Made by a program: the position numbers and the translations under genes
Shown here: piece by piece, positions 54,184 to 63,939 of the stretch
How the letters are laid out: every line of letters starts with the position of its first letter
How positions within the stretch are numbered: the stretch's first letter is position 1
The notes under the pieces: generated by a model
What the model saw: only the letters and a program-made list of their open reading frames with translations
The model's database searches: none
Told to the model about the DNA's origin: nothing
DNA from: Cupriavidus respiraculi
GTDB taxonomy: Bacteria; Pseudomonadota; Gammaproteobacteria; Burkholderiales; Burkholderiaceae
Direction of reading: 5' to 3'
Length of the DNA: 64,000 bases
NCBI RefSeq assembly: GCF_914271545.1
Contig: NZ_CAJZAH010000006.1
Span: 124,001 to 188,000, forward strand

Positions 54184-55149
54184 ATGGCGACTCCGACCGA
54201 TTTTCCAGCCGTGCGCGCACCCAGCCGTACCGGCGACCTGCTGTTCGGTGGCCTGACGCGCGGCGCCGCGATCGTGACGCTGCTCCTGCTCGGGGGCATC
54301 ATCATTTCTCTGGCCGTCAGCGCCTGGCCCTCGATCCAGGCGTTCGGCATCAGTTTCCTGTGGTCGTCGGAGTGGGATCCGCCGGCCGACGTCTACGGTG
54401 CGCTGGTACCCATCTACGGCACCATCGTCACCAGCCTGATCGCGCTGATCATCGCCGTGCCGGTGAGCTTCGGCATCGCGCTGTTCCTCACCGAGCTGTC
54501 GCCCGCGTGGCTGCGCCGCCCGCTGGGCACGGCGATCGAACTGCTGGCCGCGGTGCCTTCCATCGTCTACGGCATGTGGGGCCTGCTGGTGTTCGCGCCG
54601 CTGTTCGGGGAGTACTTCCAGAAGCCGCTCGCCAACACCGTCGGCCAGCTGCCGCTGATCGGCAAGCTGTTCCAGGGGGCGCCGCTGGGCATCGGCCTGC
54701 TGTGCGCGGGCGTGATCCTGGCGATCATGATCATTCCCTACATCGCCGCGGTGATGCGCGACGTGTTCGAGGTCACGCCGGTGCTGCTGAAGGAATCGGC
54801 CTACGGCGTGGGCTGCACGACGTGGGAAGTCATGTGGAACGTGGTGCTGCCCTACACGCGCGCCGGTGTGATCGGCGGCATCATGCTCGGCCTGGGCCGG
54901 GCGCTGGGCGAGACCATGGCCGTGACCTTCGTGATCGGCAACACCAATCTGCTGGACAACGTCTCGCTGTTTTCCCCCGGCAATAGCATCACCTCGGCGC
55001 TCGCCAACGAATTCGCCGAGGCCGGCGCGGGCCTGCATACCGCCGCGCTGATGGAGCTGGGCCTGATCCTGTTCTTCATCACCTTCGTGGTGCTGGCGCT
55101 GTCGAAGGTCCTGCTGATGCGCCTTGCCAAGAATGAGGGCACGAAATGA
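54184..55149 (+). CDS. pstC: phosphate ABC transporter permease PstC
   Basis: A 321-residue membrane permease with six helices after an N-terminal extension of about 25 residues. Landmarks are [26 protein letters not shown] and the cytoplasmic loop [20 protein letters not shown] that meets PstB. Its stop overlaps the pstA start (ATGA). Confidence 0.96.
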   Translation: MATPTDFPAVRAPSRTGDLLFGGLTRGAAIVTLLLLGGIIISLAVSAWPSIQAFGISFLWSSEWDPPADVYGALVPIYGTIVTSLIALIIAVPVSFGIALFLTELSPAWLRRPLGTAIELLAAVPSIVYGMWGLLVFAPLFGEYFQKPLANTVGQLPLIGKLFQGAPLGIGLLCAGVILAIMIIPYIAAVMRDVFEVTPVLLKESAYGVGCTTWEVMWNVVLPYTRAGVIGGIMLGLGRALGETMAVTFVIGNTNLLDNVSLFSPGNSITSALANEFAEAGAGLHTAALMELGLILFFITFVVLALSKVLLMRLAKNEGTK

Positions 55150-56057
55150 ACCAAGCCACCGCTACCGCGTCGCCGGCAACGGCCTCGTCCATTCCCGCCG
55201 TGCGGGCCGATGCGGACGCCGTGCGCACCCGCCTGCAGGCGCGCCGCCGCCGCATCAATGTCTACGCGCTGACCGCTTCGCTGGCCGCGATGGCCTTCGG
55301 CCTGTTCTGGCTGGCGTGGATCCTGTGGACCACGGTGAGCCTGGGCATCGGCGGCCTGTCGTGGGAGCTGTTCACCGAGATGACGCCGGCGCCGAATACC
55401 GCCGGCGGTGGCCTGGCCAACGCCATCTACGGCAGCTTCGTGATGGTCGGCATGGCCACGCTGCTGGGCACGCCGCTGGGCATCCTGGCCGGCATCTACC
55501 TGGCCGAATACGGCCAGAAGTCGGCGCTCGCCAGCCTGATCCGCTTCATCAACGACATCCTGCTGTCGGCGCCGTCCATCGTGATCGGCCTGTTCGTGTA
55601 CGCGCTGGTGGTGACCCGCATGGGCCATTTCTCGGCGTGGGCGGGCATCTGCGCGCTGGCGCTGCTGCAGATTCCGATCGTGGTGCGCACCACCGAAAAC
55701 ATGCTGAACCTGGTGCCCAACGCGCTGCGCGAGGCCGCCTTCGCGCTGGGCACGCCGAAGTGGAAGATGGTCCTGTCGATCACGGTGAAGTCGTCCTACG
55801 CGGGCATCATCACCGGCGTGCTGCTGGCGGTGGCGCGCATCGCCGGCGAAACGGCGCCGCTGCTGTTCACCGCGCTGTCGAACCAGTTCTGGACGACGGA
55901 CCTGAACAAGCCGATGGCCAACCTGCCGGTGACGATCTTCCGCTTCGCCATGAGTCCCTTCACCGAATGGCAGCAGCTTGCCTGGGCGGGGGTGTTCCTG
56001 ATTACCCTGGGCGTGCTGGCCCTGAACATCCTGGCACGCGTGCTGTTCAAGAAGTAA
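55146..56057 (+). CDS. pstA: phosphate ABC transporter permease PstA
   Basis: A 303-residue permease partner of PstC. It contains [16 protein letters not shown], the [15 protein letters not shown] helix and the EAA-type loop [20 protein letters not shown]. It has a ~35-residue soluble, Ala/Arg-rich N-terminus. It is translationally coupled to pstC. Confidence 0.96.
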   Translation: MNQATATASPATASSIPAVRADADAVRTRLQARRRRINVYALTASLAAMAFGLFWLAWILWTTVSLGIGGLSWELFTEMTPAPNTAGGGLANAIYGSFVMVGMATLLGTPLGILAGIYLAEYGQKSALASLIRFINDILLSAPSIVIGLFVYALVVTRMGHFSAWAGICALALLQIPIVVRTTENMLNLVPNALREAAFALGTPKWKMVLSITVKSSYAGIITGVLLAVARIAGETAPLLFTALSNQFWTTDLNKPMANLPVTIFRFAMSPFTEWQQLAWAGVFLITLGVLALNILARVLFKK

Positions 56058-56136
56058 GACGGGAAGCGCCGGGCGCCACCATGCGGCGGCGTCCGCCACC
56101 GGTCCGACTCCAACAGATTCCAAGCGAGACACAAGC

Positions 56137-56925
56137 ATGACCTCCACCGTCATCGATATTCCCGACAGCGTCCGCGCCAAGATCGACGTGCGCAACCTGA
56201 ACTTCTACTACGGCCAGTTCCATGCGCTGAAGAACATCAACATGTCGATCCCCGACCGCAAGGTGACGGCCTTCATCGGCCCGTCCGGTTGCGGCAAATC
56301 GACCCTGCTGCGCACGCTGAACAAGATGTACGCGCTCTATCCGGAGCAGCGCGCCGAGGGCGAGATCAACATGGATGGCGAGAACCTGCTGACCTCGCGC
56401 CAGGACATCGCGCTGCTGCGCGCCAAGGTGGGCATGGTGTTCCAGAAGCCGACGCCGTTCCCGATGTCCATCTACGACAACATCGCCTTCGGCGTGCGCC
56501 TGTTCGAGAAGCTGTCGCGCTCCGAGATGGACGACCGCGTGGAATGGGCGCTGACCAAGGCGGCGCTGTGGAACGAGGCCAAGGACAAGCTGCACCAGTC
56601 GGGCTATGGCCTCTCCGGCGGCCAGCAGCAGCGCCTGTGCATCGCGCGCGGCATCGCCATCCGCCCCGAAGTGCTGCTGCTGGACGAGCCGTGCTCCGCG
56701 CTGGACCCGATCTCGACGGGCCGCATCGAGGAACTGATCGCGGAACTGAAGGACGAGTACACCGTGGTGATCGTCACTCATAATATGCAACAGGCGGCGC
56801 GCTGCTCGGACTTCACCGCCTACATGTATCTGGGCGAGATGATCGAGTTCGGCGAGACGGAAAAGATCTTCATCAAGCCGCACCGCAAGGAAACGGAAGA
56901 CTACATCACCGGCCGTTTCGGCTGA
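56137..56925 (+). CDS. pstB: phosphate ABC transporter ATPase PstB
   Basis: The 262-residue ATPase of the Pst importer. Walker A is GPSGCGKST (with [14 protein letters not shown] following, typical of PstB). The signature is [14 protein letters not shown], Walker [14 protein letters not shown], and the switch His is in [12 protein letters not shown]. All catalytic elements are canonical, unlike the split elements of GlpS/GlpT in the same window. Confidence 0.97.
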   Translation: MTSTVIDIPDSVRAKIDVRNLNFYYGQFHALKNINMSIPDRKVTAFIGPSGCGKSTLLRTLNKMYALYPEQRAEGEINMDGENLLTSRQDIALLRAKVGMVFQKPTPFPMSIYDNIAFGVRLFEKLSRSEMDDRVEWALTKAALWNEAKDKLHQSGYGLSGGQQQRLCIARGIAIRPEVLLLDEPCSALDPISTGRIEELIAELKDEYTVVIVTHNMQQAARCSDFTAYMYLGEMIEFGETEKIFIKPHRKETEDYITGRFG

Positions 56926-56979
56926 TCGCAAGCGACAGGCCAAGGCATCGATCCAACCCTTGGCGGCCAGGAGAACATC

Positions 56980-57684
56980 ATGACGGACAAGCATTTGTCG
57001 ACCCAGTTCGACGCCGACCTCAACGCCATCAGCACCAAGCTGTTGCAGATGGGCGGTCTGGTGGAATCGCAGATCGAGGTCGCCATGAAGGCGCTCGCCG
57101 ACTTCGACGGCGCGCTGGCCGACCAGGTGATCGCGCGCGAGCACAGCCTCAATGCGCTGGAGCTGGAGATCGACGCGGACTGCGGCAATATCATCGCGCG
57201 GCGCCAGCCCACCGCGCGCGACCTGCGCCTGGTGATGGCGATCTCCAAGACCATCACCAACCTGGAGCGCGCCGGCGACGAGGCCGAGAAGGTGGCCAAG
57301 CGCACCAAGCACATGATGGAAGATCCGGCCGCGCACGCCATCAACTACTCCGAGGTCAAGGTCTCGGGCGCGATGGCGGTGGCGCTGCTGCGTCAGGCGC
57401 TGGACGCGTTCGCCCGCCTGGATACCGTGGCCGCGGCCCGCATCGTGCAGGAAGACAAGGCCATCGACGAGGAATTCCGTGCCTTCGTGCGCAAGCTGAT
57501 CACGTACATGATGGAAGACCCGCGCACCATCTCCGTGGCGCTGGATTTTCTCTTCATCGCCAAGGCGATCGAGCGCATTGGCGACCATGCCAAGAACATC
57601 GCCGAATTCATCATCTACATCGTCAAGGGCACCGATGTCCGCCATTCCTCGCGCGAGGACATGGAGCGGGAAGCGTTGAGCTGA
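56980..57684 (+). CDS. phoU: phosphate signalling protein PhoU
   Basis: The 234-residue PhoU consists of two three-helix bundles with the metal-binding ExxxD patterns (for example NLERAGDEAEKVAKR and AIERIGDHAKNIAE). It links PstB activity to PhoR, keeping the regulon off when phosphate is plentiful. It is 54 bases after pstB, with GGAGAA before the ATG. Confidence 0.96.
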   Translation: MTDKHLSTQFDADLNAISTKLLQMGGLVESQIEVAMKALADFDGALADQVIAREHSLNALELEIDADCGNIIARRQPTARDLRLVMAISKTITNLERAGDEAEKVAKRTKHMMEDPAAHAINYSEVKVSGAMAVALLRQALDAFARLDTVAAARIVQEDKAIDEEFRAFVRKLITYMMEDPRTISVALDFLFIAKAIERIGDHAKNIAEFIIYIVKGTDVRHSSREDMEREALS

Positions 57685-57706
57685 CCGGCGCCCATCGCGG
57701 AGAAAC

Positions 57707-58420
57707 ATGCACATGCCAAGCAGCATCCTGGTAGTCGAAGACGAACCGGCCATCGCGGAACTGATCGCGGTGAACCTGCAGCACGCGGGCCATTATCCGA
57801 TCCGTGCCTACAACGCCGAGCAGGCACTGTCGCTGATGAGCGATGTGCTGCCCGACCTCGTATTGCTGGACTGGATGCTGCCCGGCAAGTCGGGCGCCGT
57901 CTTCGCGAAGGAATTGCGCAACAACGAGCGCACGCGGCAGATTCCCATCATCATGCTGACCGCCCGCAGCGAGGAGCAGGACAAGGTGATGGGTCTGGAG
58001 GCTGGCGCCGACGACTACGTGACCAAGCCGTTCTCGCCCAAGGAACTGCTGGCGCGCATCAAGGCGGTGCTGCGCCGCCGCGCGCCCCAGCTCACCGACG
58101 ACGTGGTCGCCATCAACGGCCTGCGGCTGGACCCGGCCACGCACCGCGTGACCGGCCAGGACGAAAGCGGTCCGATCAAGCTGGATCTCGGCCCGACCGA
58201 ATTCCGCCTGCTGCATTTCCTGATGACGCATCCCGAGCGCGTGCACAGCCGCTCGCAGCTGCTCGACCAGGTCTGGGGCGACCATGTGTTCGTCGAAGAG
58301 CGTACCGTCGACGTGCATATCAAGCGGCTGCGCGCGGCGCTCACGCCCGGGGGCTACAGCAACATGATCGAGACGGTGCGCGGCAGCGGCTACCGGCTGG
58401 CGAAGGCGCCCAACCACTGA
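57707..58420 (+). CDS. phoB: phosphate response regulator PhoB
   Basis: The 237-residue regulator has a receiver domain (phospho-acceptor Asp at about 55 in LVLLDWMLPG; conserved Lys in YVTKPFSPKEL) and an OmpR-type winged-helix domain (VHSRSQLLDQVWGDHVFVEE; RTVDVHIKRLR). An ATG at 57713 (MPSSILVVED) is an equally good start, since GGAG lies four bases before the first and ten before the second. PhoB should bind the Pho boxes before pstS. Confidence 0.95.
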   Translation: MHMPSSILVVEDEPAIAELIAVNLQHAGHYPIRAYNAEQALSLMSDVLPDLVLLDWMLPGKSGAVFAKELRNNERTRQIPIIMLTARSEEQDKVMGLEAGADDYVTKPFSPKELLARIKAVLRRRAPQLTDDVVAINGLRLDPATHRVTGQDESGPIKLDLGPTEFRLLHFLMTHPERVHSRSQLLDQVWGDHVFVEERTVDVHIKRLRAALTPGGYSNMIETVRGSGYRLAKAPNH

Positions 58421-58595
58421 GGCAGCCGTCCGGCTTCATCCCGAAGTCATCTGGACGTCTCCAGCACGGGCCCCGCCGCGAGCGGGGCAACGCGGCGGCG
58501 GACGCGGCGGCCCCGGCCGTCGCGCTCCGCCGGTTTCGTGGCACACTGCTGCGCATCGCGCGCCGCGGTGCGGCCTGCCAGCCATCCCTGTCTTC

Positions 58596-59942
58596 ATGAA
58601 CGTCATCTGGGCCCGGTCCGCGGCCATTCTCGTCATCCTCACCGTCGTCACCGCCGGTCTCTACCTGTGGGTCGGGCCGGTGCCGGCGCTGGCCTTGCTC
58701 GGCGCCGTGCTGATCGCGCTGCTGGTCTACTACCTGTACCAGATCAACCGGCTGTGGAAGGTGCTCGACGCCCCGGCCTACGGCGAGATCCCCAGCGCGC
58801 TGGGCATCTGGGGCGAGGTCTACTACCGGCTGCACCGGCTGGTCAAACGCTGGCGCACGCAGGTACTCCAGGTGGAACAGCAACACACCCGCTTCATCCA
58901 GGCCATCCAGGCCTCGCCCAACGGCGTGCTGATGCTCGACGACGCCGACCAGATCGAATGGTGCAACGAGGTCGCGGAGCTGCATTTCGGGCTGAATGCG
59001 CGGCGCGACGTGCGCCAGCGCATCACGCACCTGATCCGCCGCCCCGAGTTCGTGCAGTACCTGATGCTGGAGCACTTCGACGAACCGCTGACCATGCGCG
59101 ACATGGGCGAGCACAAGCAGAGCGTGCTGTCGGTGCAGATCCTGCCCTATGGCGACAACCGCAAGCTGGTGCTGACGCAGGACATCACCAAGCTGGAGAA
59201 CACGGAATCGATGCGCCGCGACTTCGTCGCCAACGTCTCGCACGAGCTGAAGACGCCGCTGACGGTGCTCGCCGGCTTCCTGGAGACGGTGCGCGACCTG
59301 CCGGTCAGCGACGAGGACCGCCGGCGCTACGTCGACATGATGCTGGTGCAGTCGATGCGCATGCAGCATATCGTCGAGGACCTGCTGGCCCTGGCCAAGC
59401 TCGAGAGCGACATGCAGCCGCCGCACAGGGAGCCGGTCAACGTGGGCGCCATCGTCGCGCACCTGCGCCACGATGCCGAGGGCCTGTCGCAGGGCCGGCA
59501 CGAGATCGCCATCGAGGTCGATCCGACGGTGGGCATCCGCGGCGCCGAGACCGAACTGCTGTCGGCCTTCGGCAATCTGGTCTCCAACGCCGTGCGCTAT
59601 ACGCCCGAGGGCGGGCGCATCGGCATCAATCTCGCCTGGCAAAGCGGCCACGCGGTGTTCTCGGTCAGCGACACCGGCCTGGGCATCGCCTCCGAACACA
59701 TTCCGCGGCTGACCGAGCGCTTCTACCGCGTGGACCGCAGCCGTTCGCGCGATACCGGCGGCACGGGCCTGGGGCTTGCCATCGTCAAGCACGTGCTGTC
59801 GCGCCACCATGCGGACCTGCGCGTCAGCAGCGAGGTCGGCAAGGGCAGCGTGTTCCGCGTGGTGTTTCCGGAGGAGCGCAGCTACCGCGCCGCGGCGGCG
59901 CCGCAGTCGGCCGGCGGCAATGGCGGGCAGCGCGCGGCATGA
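58596..59942 (+). CDS. phoR: phosphate sensor kinase PhoR
   Basis: A 448-residue membrane histidine kinase. Two adjoining hydrophobic helices at the N-terminus (about 8-48) with almost no periplasmic loop, a PAS-like region (about 95-195) and the catalytic core. The phospho-acceptor His216 is in NVSHELKTPLT, the N box SAFGNLVSNAVRYTPEGG, and the G boxes DTGLGIA and GGTGLGLAIVKH. The tiny periplasmic part fits a sensor that reads PhoU/Pst rather than external phosphate. It is 175 bases after phoB. Confidence 0.95.
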   Translation: MNVIWARSAAILVILTVVTAGLYLWVGPVPALALLGAVLIALLVYYLYQINRLWKVLDAPAYGEIPSALGIWGEVYYRLHRLVKRWRTQVLQVEQQHTRFIQAIQASPNGVLMLDDADQIEWCNEVAELHFGLNARRDVRQRITHLIRRPEFVQYLMLEHFDEPLTMRDMGEHKQSVLSVQILPYGDNRKLVLTQDITKLENTESMRRDFVANVSHELKTPLTVLAGFLETVRDLPVSDEDRRRYVDMMLVQSMRMQHIVEDLLALAKLESDMQPPHREPVNVGAIVAHLRHDAEGLSQGRHEIAIEVDPTVGIRGAETELLSAFGNLVSNAVRYTPEGGRIGINLAWQSGHAVFSVSDTGLGIASEHIPRLTERFYRVDRSRSRDTGGTGLGLAIVKHVLSRHHADLRVSSEVGKGSVFRVVFPEERSYRAAAAPQSAGGNGGQRAA

Positions 59943-60007
59943 GCGAAAGAGCGGGCGGGGAAAGCGGGCAGCGAAATGCGCGGCGAGATAGGGCAGCGAA
60001 ATAGGGC

Positions 60008-60037
60008 CGGGCAGGGCACGCCGCCGTGCCCGCCGGC
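60008..60037. terminator. hairpin between convergent phoR and ppk
   Basis: GGGCACG and CGTGCCC (60014-60031) form a 7-bp inner stem, flanked by GGCCGG / CCGGCC outer arms. It has no T run and could serve both converging genes weakly. Confidence 0.4.
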
Positions 60038-60045
60038 CGCTGCGC

Positions 60046-62130
60046 TCAGGCGCCGCCGAAGCGCTTGAGCAGGTCCTGCTGGCTGATGTGCGGGTGCTTG
60101 GACTTGCTGCGCCGCTGCACATAGGTGCCGTCCGCCTGCATTTCCCACGCGGAGGCGTTGTCCCGCAGATGGACCATCAGGCTTTCCTTGATCACGCGCG
60201 CCTTCAGCGCCTTGTCCAGCACGGGGAAGGCCACTTCCACGCGGCGGAAGAGATTGCGGTCCATCCAGTCGGCGCTCGACAGGTAGATCAGCTCGGCGCC
60301 GTCGGCGTAGAAGTAGTTGACGCGGTGATGCTCCAGGAAGCGCCCGACGATCGATCGCACCGTGATGTTCTCGGACAGGCCGGGCACTCCGGGCTTGAGC
60401 GCGCAGACGCCGCGCACGATCAGGTCGATCTTCACCCCGGCGCGCGAGGCCTTGTACAGCTCGTCGATGATCGACGGCTCCAGCAGCGCGTTCATCTTCG
60501 CCATGATGCGTGCCGGCTTGCCCGCCCGCGCATTGCGCGCCTCGGCGCGGATATGCTCGACCAGGTTGTTGTGCATGGTGAAGGGCGACTGCCACAGATG
60601 CTGCAGGCGGATCGACCCCGCGGTGCCGGTCAGCAGCTGGAAGACCCGATGCACGTCCTCGCAGATCTGCTCGTTGGTGGTCAGCAGGCCGAAGTCCGTG
60701 TACAGGCGCGCCGTGCGAGGATGGTAGTTGCCCGTGCCCAGATGCACGTAGCGGCGCAGCTTGAAATGCTTGTTCTTCGGCCCCGCCAGTTCGCGCCGCA
60801 CGATCAGCAGCATCTTGGCGTGGCACTTGTGGCCCACTACGCCGTACACCACGTGCGCGCCGGCCGATTCCAGCCGCTCCGCCCAGTTGATATTGGTTTC
60901 CTCGTCGAAGCGCGCCAGCAGCTCCACCACCACCGTCACTTCCTTGCCGTTGCGCGCCGCCGTCATCAGCGCTTCCATCACTAGCGAATCGTTGCCGGTG
61001 CGGTAGACGGTCTGCTTGATCGCCACCACGTTCGGATCGGTGGCCGCCGTCTGCAGCAGATCGAGCACCGACGTGAAGCTCTCGTATGGATGGTGCAGCA
61101 GCACGTCGCGCTGGCGCAGCACGTCGAAGATCGGCATGCCGGCGACGAACTCCTTGACTGGCGCGGGCACATGCGGCGGGTACTTCAGCGCGGGGCGGTC
61201 GATCATGTCGCCGATGGACAGCAGGCGCACCAGGTTCACCGGCCCGCTGACGCGGTACACATCCTGCTCGGCCAGGCCGAATTCCAGCAGCAGCCGGCGC
61301 GTCAGCGGCGCCGGCGTTTCGGACGCGACCTCCAGCCGCACCGTATCGCCGAAATGCCGCGTCGACAGCTCGCCCTGCAGCGCCTCGCGCAGGTCGGTGA
61401 TGTCGTCCTCCGACACGAACAGGTCGGAGTTGCGCGTGACCCGGAACTGGTAGCAGCCGCGCACATCGATCGAGGGAAACAGCTCGTGCACGAAGCCCTG
61501 CATGAACGAGGACAGCAGCACGAAGCCGTACGGGTAGCCCGACAGTTCCTCCGGCATGCGCACCACGCGGGGCAGGGCCCGCGGCGCCTGCACGATGGCC
61601 AGGTCCGCGTCGCGGCCGAAGGCGTCCTTGCCGGACAGCTCCACCACGAAGTTCAGGCTCTTGTTGAGCACGCGCGGGAAGGGATGGGCGGGATCGAGCG
61701 CGATCGGCGTCAGCACCGGCCCCAGCTCGCGCACGAAGAAGTCCCGCGCCCAGGCGCGCTGGGCCTCGTTCCAGTTGGTGGTCAGGTGGAAGAAGACCCC
61801 TTCCTTTTCGAGCAGGGGGAAAATGACGTTCTGCAGCATGTCATACTGCGCGGCAACGAGCTGCTGCGTGCGCTCGCTGGCCAGCTGATACGTCTGCTGG
61901 TAGGAAAGGCCGTCGGGCGTGAGCCCGGACGGATTGTCGCGCATCGTTTCCTTCAGGCCCGCCATGCGGATTTCGAAGAATTCGTCCAGGTTGCTGGACA
62001 CGATGCAGATGAATTTGAGGCGCTCCAGCAGCGGGACTTTCGGGTCCGCCGCCTGGGCCAGGACGCGGGAGTTGAATTCCAGAATGCCGAGTTCGCGGTT
62101 CAACAGCGTACCGGGCGGGGTCGTCGTCAT
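60046..62130 (-). CDS. ppk: polyphosphate kinase 1
   Basis: Makes polyphosphate from ATP at the membrane periphery. From MTTTPPGTLLNREL the product is 694 residues, the usual PPK1 length; ATGs at 62136 and 62169 are alternatives, but AAGAAGGT fits 62130 or 62136 best. The autophosphorylated His lies in VVGHKCHAKMLLIVRRE, and the PLD-like core shows RYVHLGTGNYHPRTARLYTD and a second HxK-type region. It is divergent from ppx across Pho-like repeats. Confidence 0.95.
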   Translation of the reverse strand: MTTTPPGTLLNRELGILEFNSRVLAQAADPKVPLLERLKFICIVSSNLDEFFEIRMAGLKETMRDNPSGLTPDGLSYQQTYQLASERTQQLVAAQYDMLQNVIFPLLEKEGVFFHLTTNWNEAQRAWARDFFVRELGPVLTPIALDPAHPFPRVLNKSLNFVVELSGKDAFGRDADLAIVQAPRALPRVVRMPEELSGYPYGFVLLSSFMQGFVHELFPSIDVRGCYQFRVTRNSDLFVSEDDITDLREALQGELSTRHFGDTVRLEVASETPAPLTRRLLLEFGLAEQDVYRVSGPVNLVRLLSIGDMIDRPALKYPPHVPAPVKEFVAGMPIFDVLRQRDVLLHHPYESFTSVLDLLQTAATDPNVVAIKQTVYRTGNDSLVMEALMTAARNGKEVTVVVELLARFDEETNINWAERLESAGAHVVYGVVGHKCHAKMLLIVRRELAGPKNKHFKLRRYVHLGTGNYHPRTARLYTDFGLLTTNEQICEDVHRVFQLLTGTAGSIRLQHLWQSPFTMHNNLVEHIRAEARNARAGKPARIMAKMNALLEPSIIDELYKASRAGVKIDLIVRGVCALKPGVPGLSENITVRSIVGRFLEHHRVNYFYADGAELIYLSSADWMDRNLFRRVEVAFPVLDKALKARVIKESLMVHLRDNASAWEMQADGTYVQRRSKSKHPHISQQDLLKRFGGA

Positions 62131-62175
62131 GGGCATGACCTTCTTTGGGTAATGCGGCGACTTTTTCATAATTCC

Positions 62176-62229
62176 GTGTCAACTTGATGACACATCGATT
62201 TTGTCATGACACCGACATGACCAAGTCAT
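62176..62229. promoter_or_regulatory. Pho-like repeats between ppk and ppx
   Basis: On the plus strand TTGTCAT (62201), CCGACAT (62212) and AAGTCAT (62223) recur every 11 bases, the spacing of tandem PhoB half-sites. A separate GTGTCA-N6-TGACAC inverted repeat (62176-62193) also fits a degenerate Pho box toward ppk. Individual half-sites have up to two or three mismatches to CTGTCAT, so binding is plausible but weaker than at pstS. Confidence 0.55.
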
Positions 62230-62325
62230 ATTTTTAGTGGCTCGATACAGGTTCCAGACGCGCCCGGCGCGCGTCCGACCCATGACCCATCGGCCGCGGT
62301 CGCAATTTCCTTTTTCACTACTGCG

Positions 62326-63858
62326 ATGAACGACAATCCACGCCTGCTCGCTGCCGTCGATATGGGCTCCAACAGTTTCCGGCTGATGATCGGCCGGGTC
62401 GACGAAGCCAATACGGCCAGCGGGCCGGCCAGCCAGATCTTCCAGGTCGATGCGCTGCGCGAGCCGGTGCGGCTCGCCGCGGGGCTGACGGCGGACAAGT
62501 ACCTCGACCAGCCGGCGCGCCGGCGCGGCATCGACGCGCTGCGCCGCTTCGGCGACCGGCTGCGCGAGTTCTCGCCGGACCATGTGCGCGCCGTCGCCAC
62601 CAACACCCTGCGGGTAGCCAAGAATGCCGCCGAATTCCTGATCGAGGCCGAGCACGCGCTCGGGTTTCCGATCGAGATCATCGCCGGGCGCGAAGAGGCG
62701 CGACTGATCTATCTCGGCGCCTCGCACGATGCGCCGCCGTGCGCCGGCAACCGGCTGGTGGTGGATATCGGCGGCGGCTCGACCGAATTCATCATCGGCA
62801 GCGGCTACGGCGCCAAGCTGATGGAGAGTCTGTATATCGGCTGCGTGTCGCACAGCCGGCAGTTCTTTCCCAGCGGCAATGTCGACGAATACGCGATGAA
62901 GCAGGCCGAGCTGGCCGCGCGGCGCGAGATCCAGGTGCTGGTGCGGCAGTATCGCGCCGCCGGGTGGCAGCAGGCGGTGGGCTCCTCAGGCACGGCACGC
63001 GCACTGGCCGAGCTGATCGAGCTGAACGGCATGAACGACAGCCCGCACGAGCATGGCATTTCGCGTGAAGGGCTGGAGCGGCTCAAGCGTGCGCTGATCA
63101 AGGCGGAGAACACCAACCGCGTGAAGCTGATCGGCCTGAAGCCGGACCGCATCCCGGTGCTGCCGGGCGGGCTGTCCATCATGCTGGGCGTGTTCGCGGA
63201 GCTCGATGTCGACCGCATGGACGTGACCGACGGCGCCCTGCGCCTGGGCGTGCTGTACGACCTGCTGGGGCGCTCCCACCACGAGGACATGCGCACCGTG
63301 ACGGTCGACCAGTTCATGCGCCGCTACGCGGTGGACCGGGCCCAGGCCACGCGCGTGCGGCTGACCGCGCAGGCGCTGCTGGCGCAGTTTCCGGAGCCGG
63401 TGCACGAGCGGCGCGAGGACAATCTGGCGCTGCTCGGCTGGGCGGCCAGCCTGCACGAGATCGGCATGACCATCTCCCACAGTGGCTATCACAAGCACTC
63501 GGCGTATATCGCGACGCATGCCGACATGCCGGGCTTCTCCAAGACGGATCAGGCGCGGCTCGCCACGCTGCTGCTCGGCCATGCCGGCAAGCTGGGCAAG
63601 CTCTCGGGCAGCGGCAAGTTTCTCGACTGGCGCATGCTGTTCAGCCTGCGCCTGGCCTTCGTGCTGTGCCGGCGCCGTTCTGACGAGCCGCTGCCGGAGA
63701 TCACCGTGCGGGAGCGCACCGAGGCGCTGGACGAGGGCTTCGAGGTGTCGCTGCCCAAGCGCTGGGTCGAGACCAATCCCCTGGTGGAGTACAGCCTGGC
63801 CAAGGAAGCCGACGAGTGGGAGCGCATCGGCAAGCGGTACAAGGTGGTGTACGTCTGA
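62326..63858 (+). CDS. ppx: exopolyphosphatase
   Basis: The 510-residue Ppx/GppA enzyme removes terminal phosphates from polyphosphate. The actin-like N-terminal ATPase-fold domains contain AAVDMGSNSFRLMIGR, VVDIGGGSTEF and GSSGTARALAEL. The C-terminal ~200 residues are the helical HD-like domain (ASLHEIGMTISHSGYHKHSA). GppA activity on pppGpp is possible as well, since no separate gppA is in the window. Divergent ppk supplies its substrate. Confidence 0.95.
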   Translation: MNDNPRLLAAVDMGSNSFRLMIGRVDEANTASGPASQIFQVDALREPVRLAAGLTADKYLDQPARRRGIDALRRFGDRLREFSPDHVRAVATNTLRVAKNAAEFLIEAEHALGFPIEIIAGREEARLIYLGASHDAPPCAGNRLVVDIGGGSTEFIIGSGYGAKLMESLYIGCVSHSRQFFPSGNVDEYAMKQAELAARREIQVLVRQYRAAGWQQAVGSSGTARALAELIELNGMNDSPHEHGISREGLERLKRALIKAENTNRVKLIGLKPDRIPVLPGGLSIMLGVFAELDVDRMDVTDGALRLGVLYDLLGRSHHEDMRTVTVDQFMRRYAVDRAQATRVRLTAQALLAQFPEPVHERREDNLALLGWAASLHEIGMTISHSGYHKHSAYIATHADMPGFSKTDQARLATLLLGHAGKLGKLSGSGKFLDWRMLFSLRLAFVLCRRRSDEPLPEITVRERTEALDEGFEVSLPKRWVETNPLVEYSLAKEADEWERIGKRYKVVYV

Positions 63859-63886
63859 GGGGCCGGCGCAACGCCCGGTCGCCACG

Positions 63887-63915
63887 AAGAAAAAAGCGGC
63901 CTTGATGGCCGCTTT
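63887..63915 (-). terminator. terminator of the minus-strand gene entering from the right edge
   Basis: AAAGCGGCC pairs with GGCCGCTTT around TTGAT. The T-rich run (TTTTTTCTTC) is on the minus strand, so it ends the partial gene at 63940-64000, and it also faces ppx. Confidence 0.8.
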
Positions 63916-63939
63916 GCCGTCGTTCGGCGCCGAAGCCGT

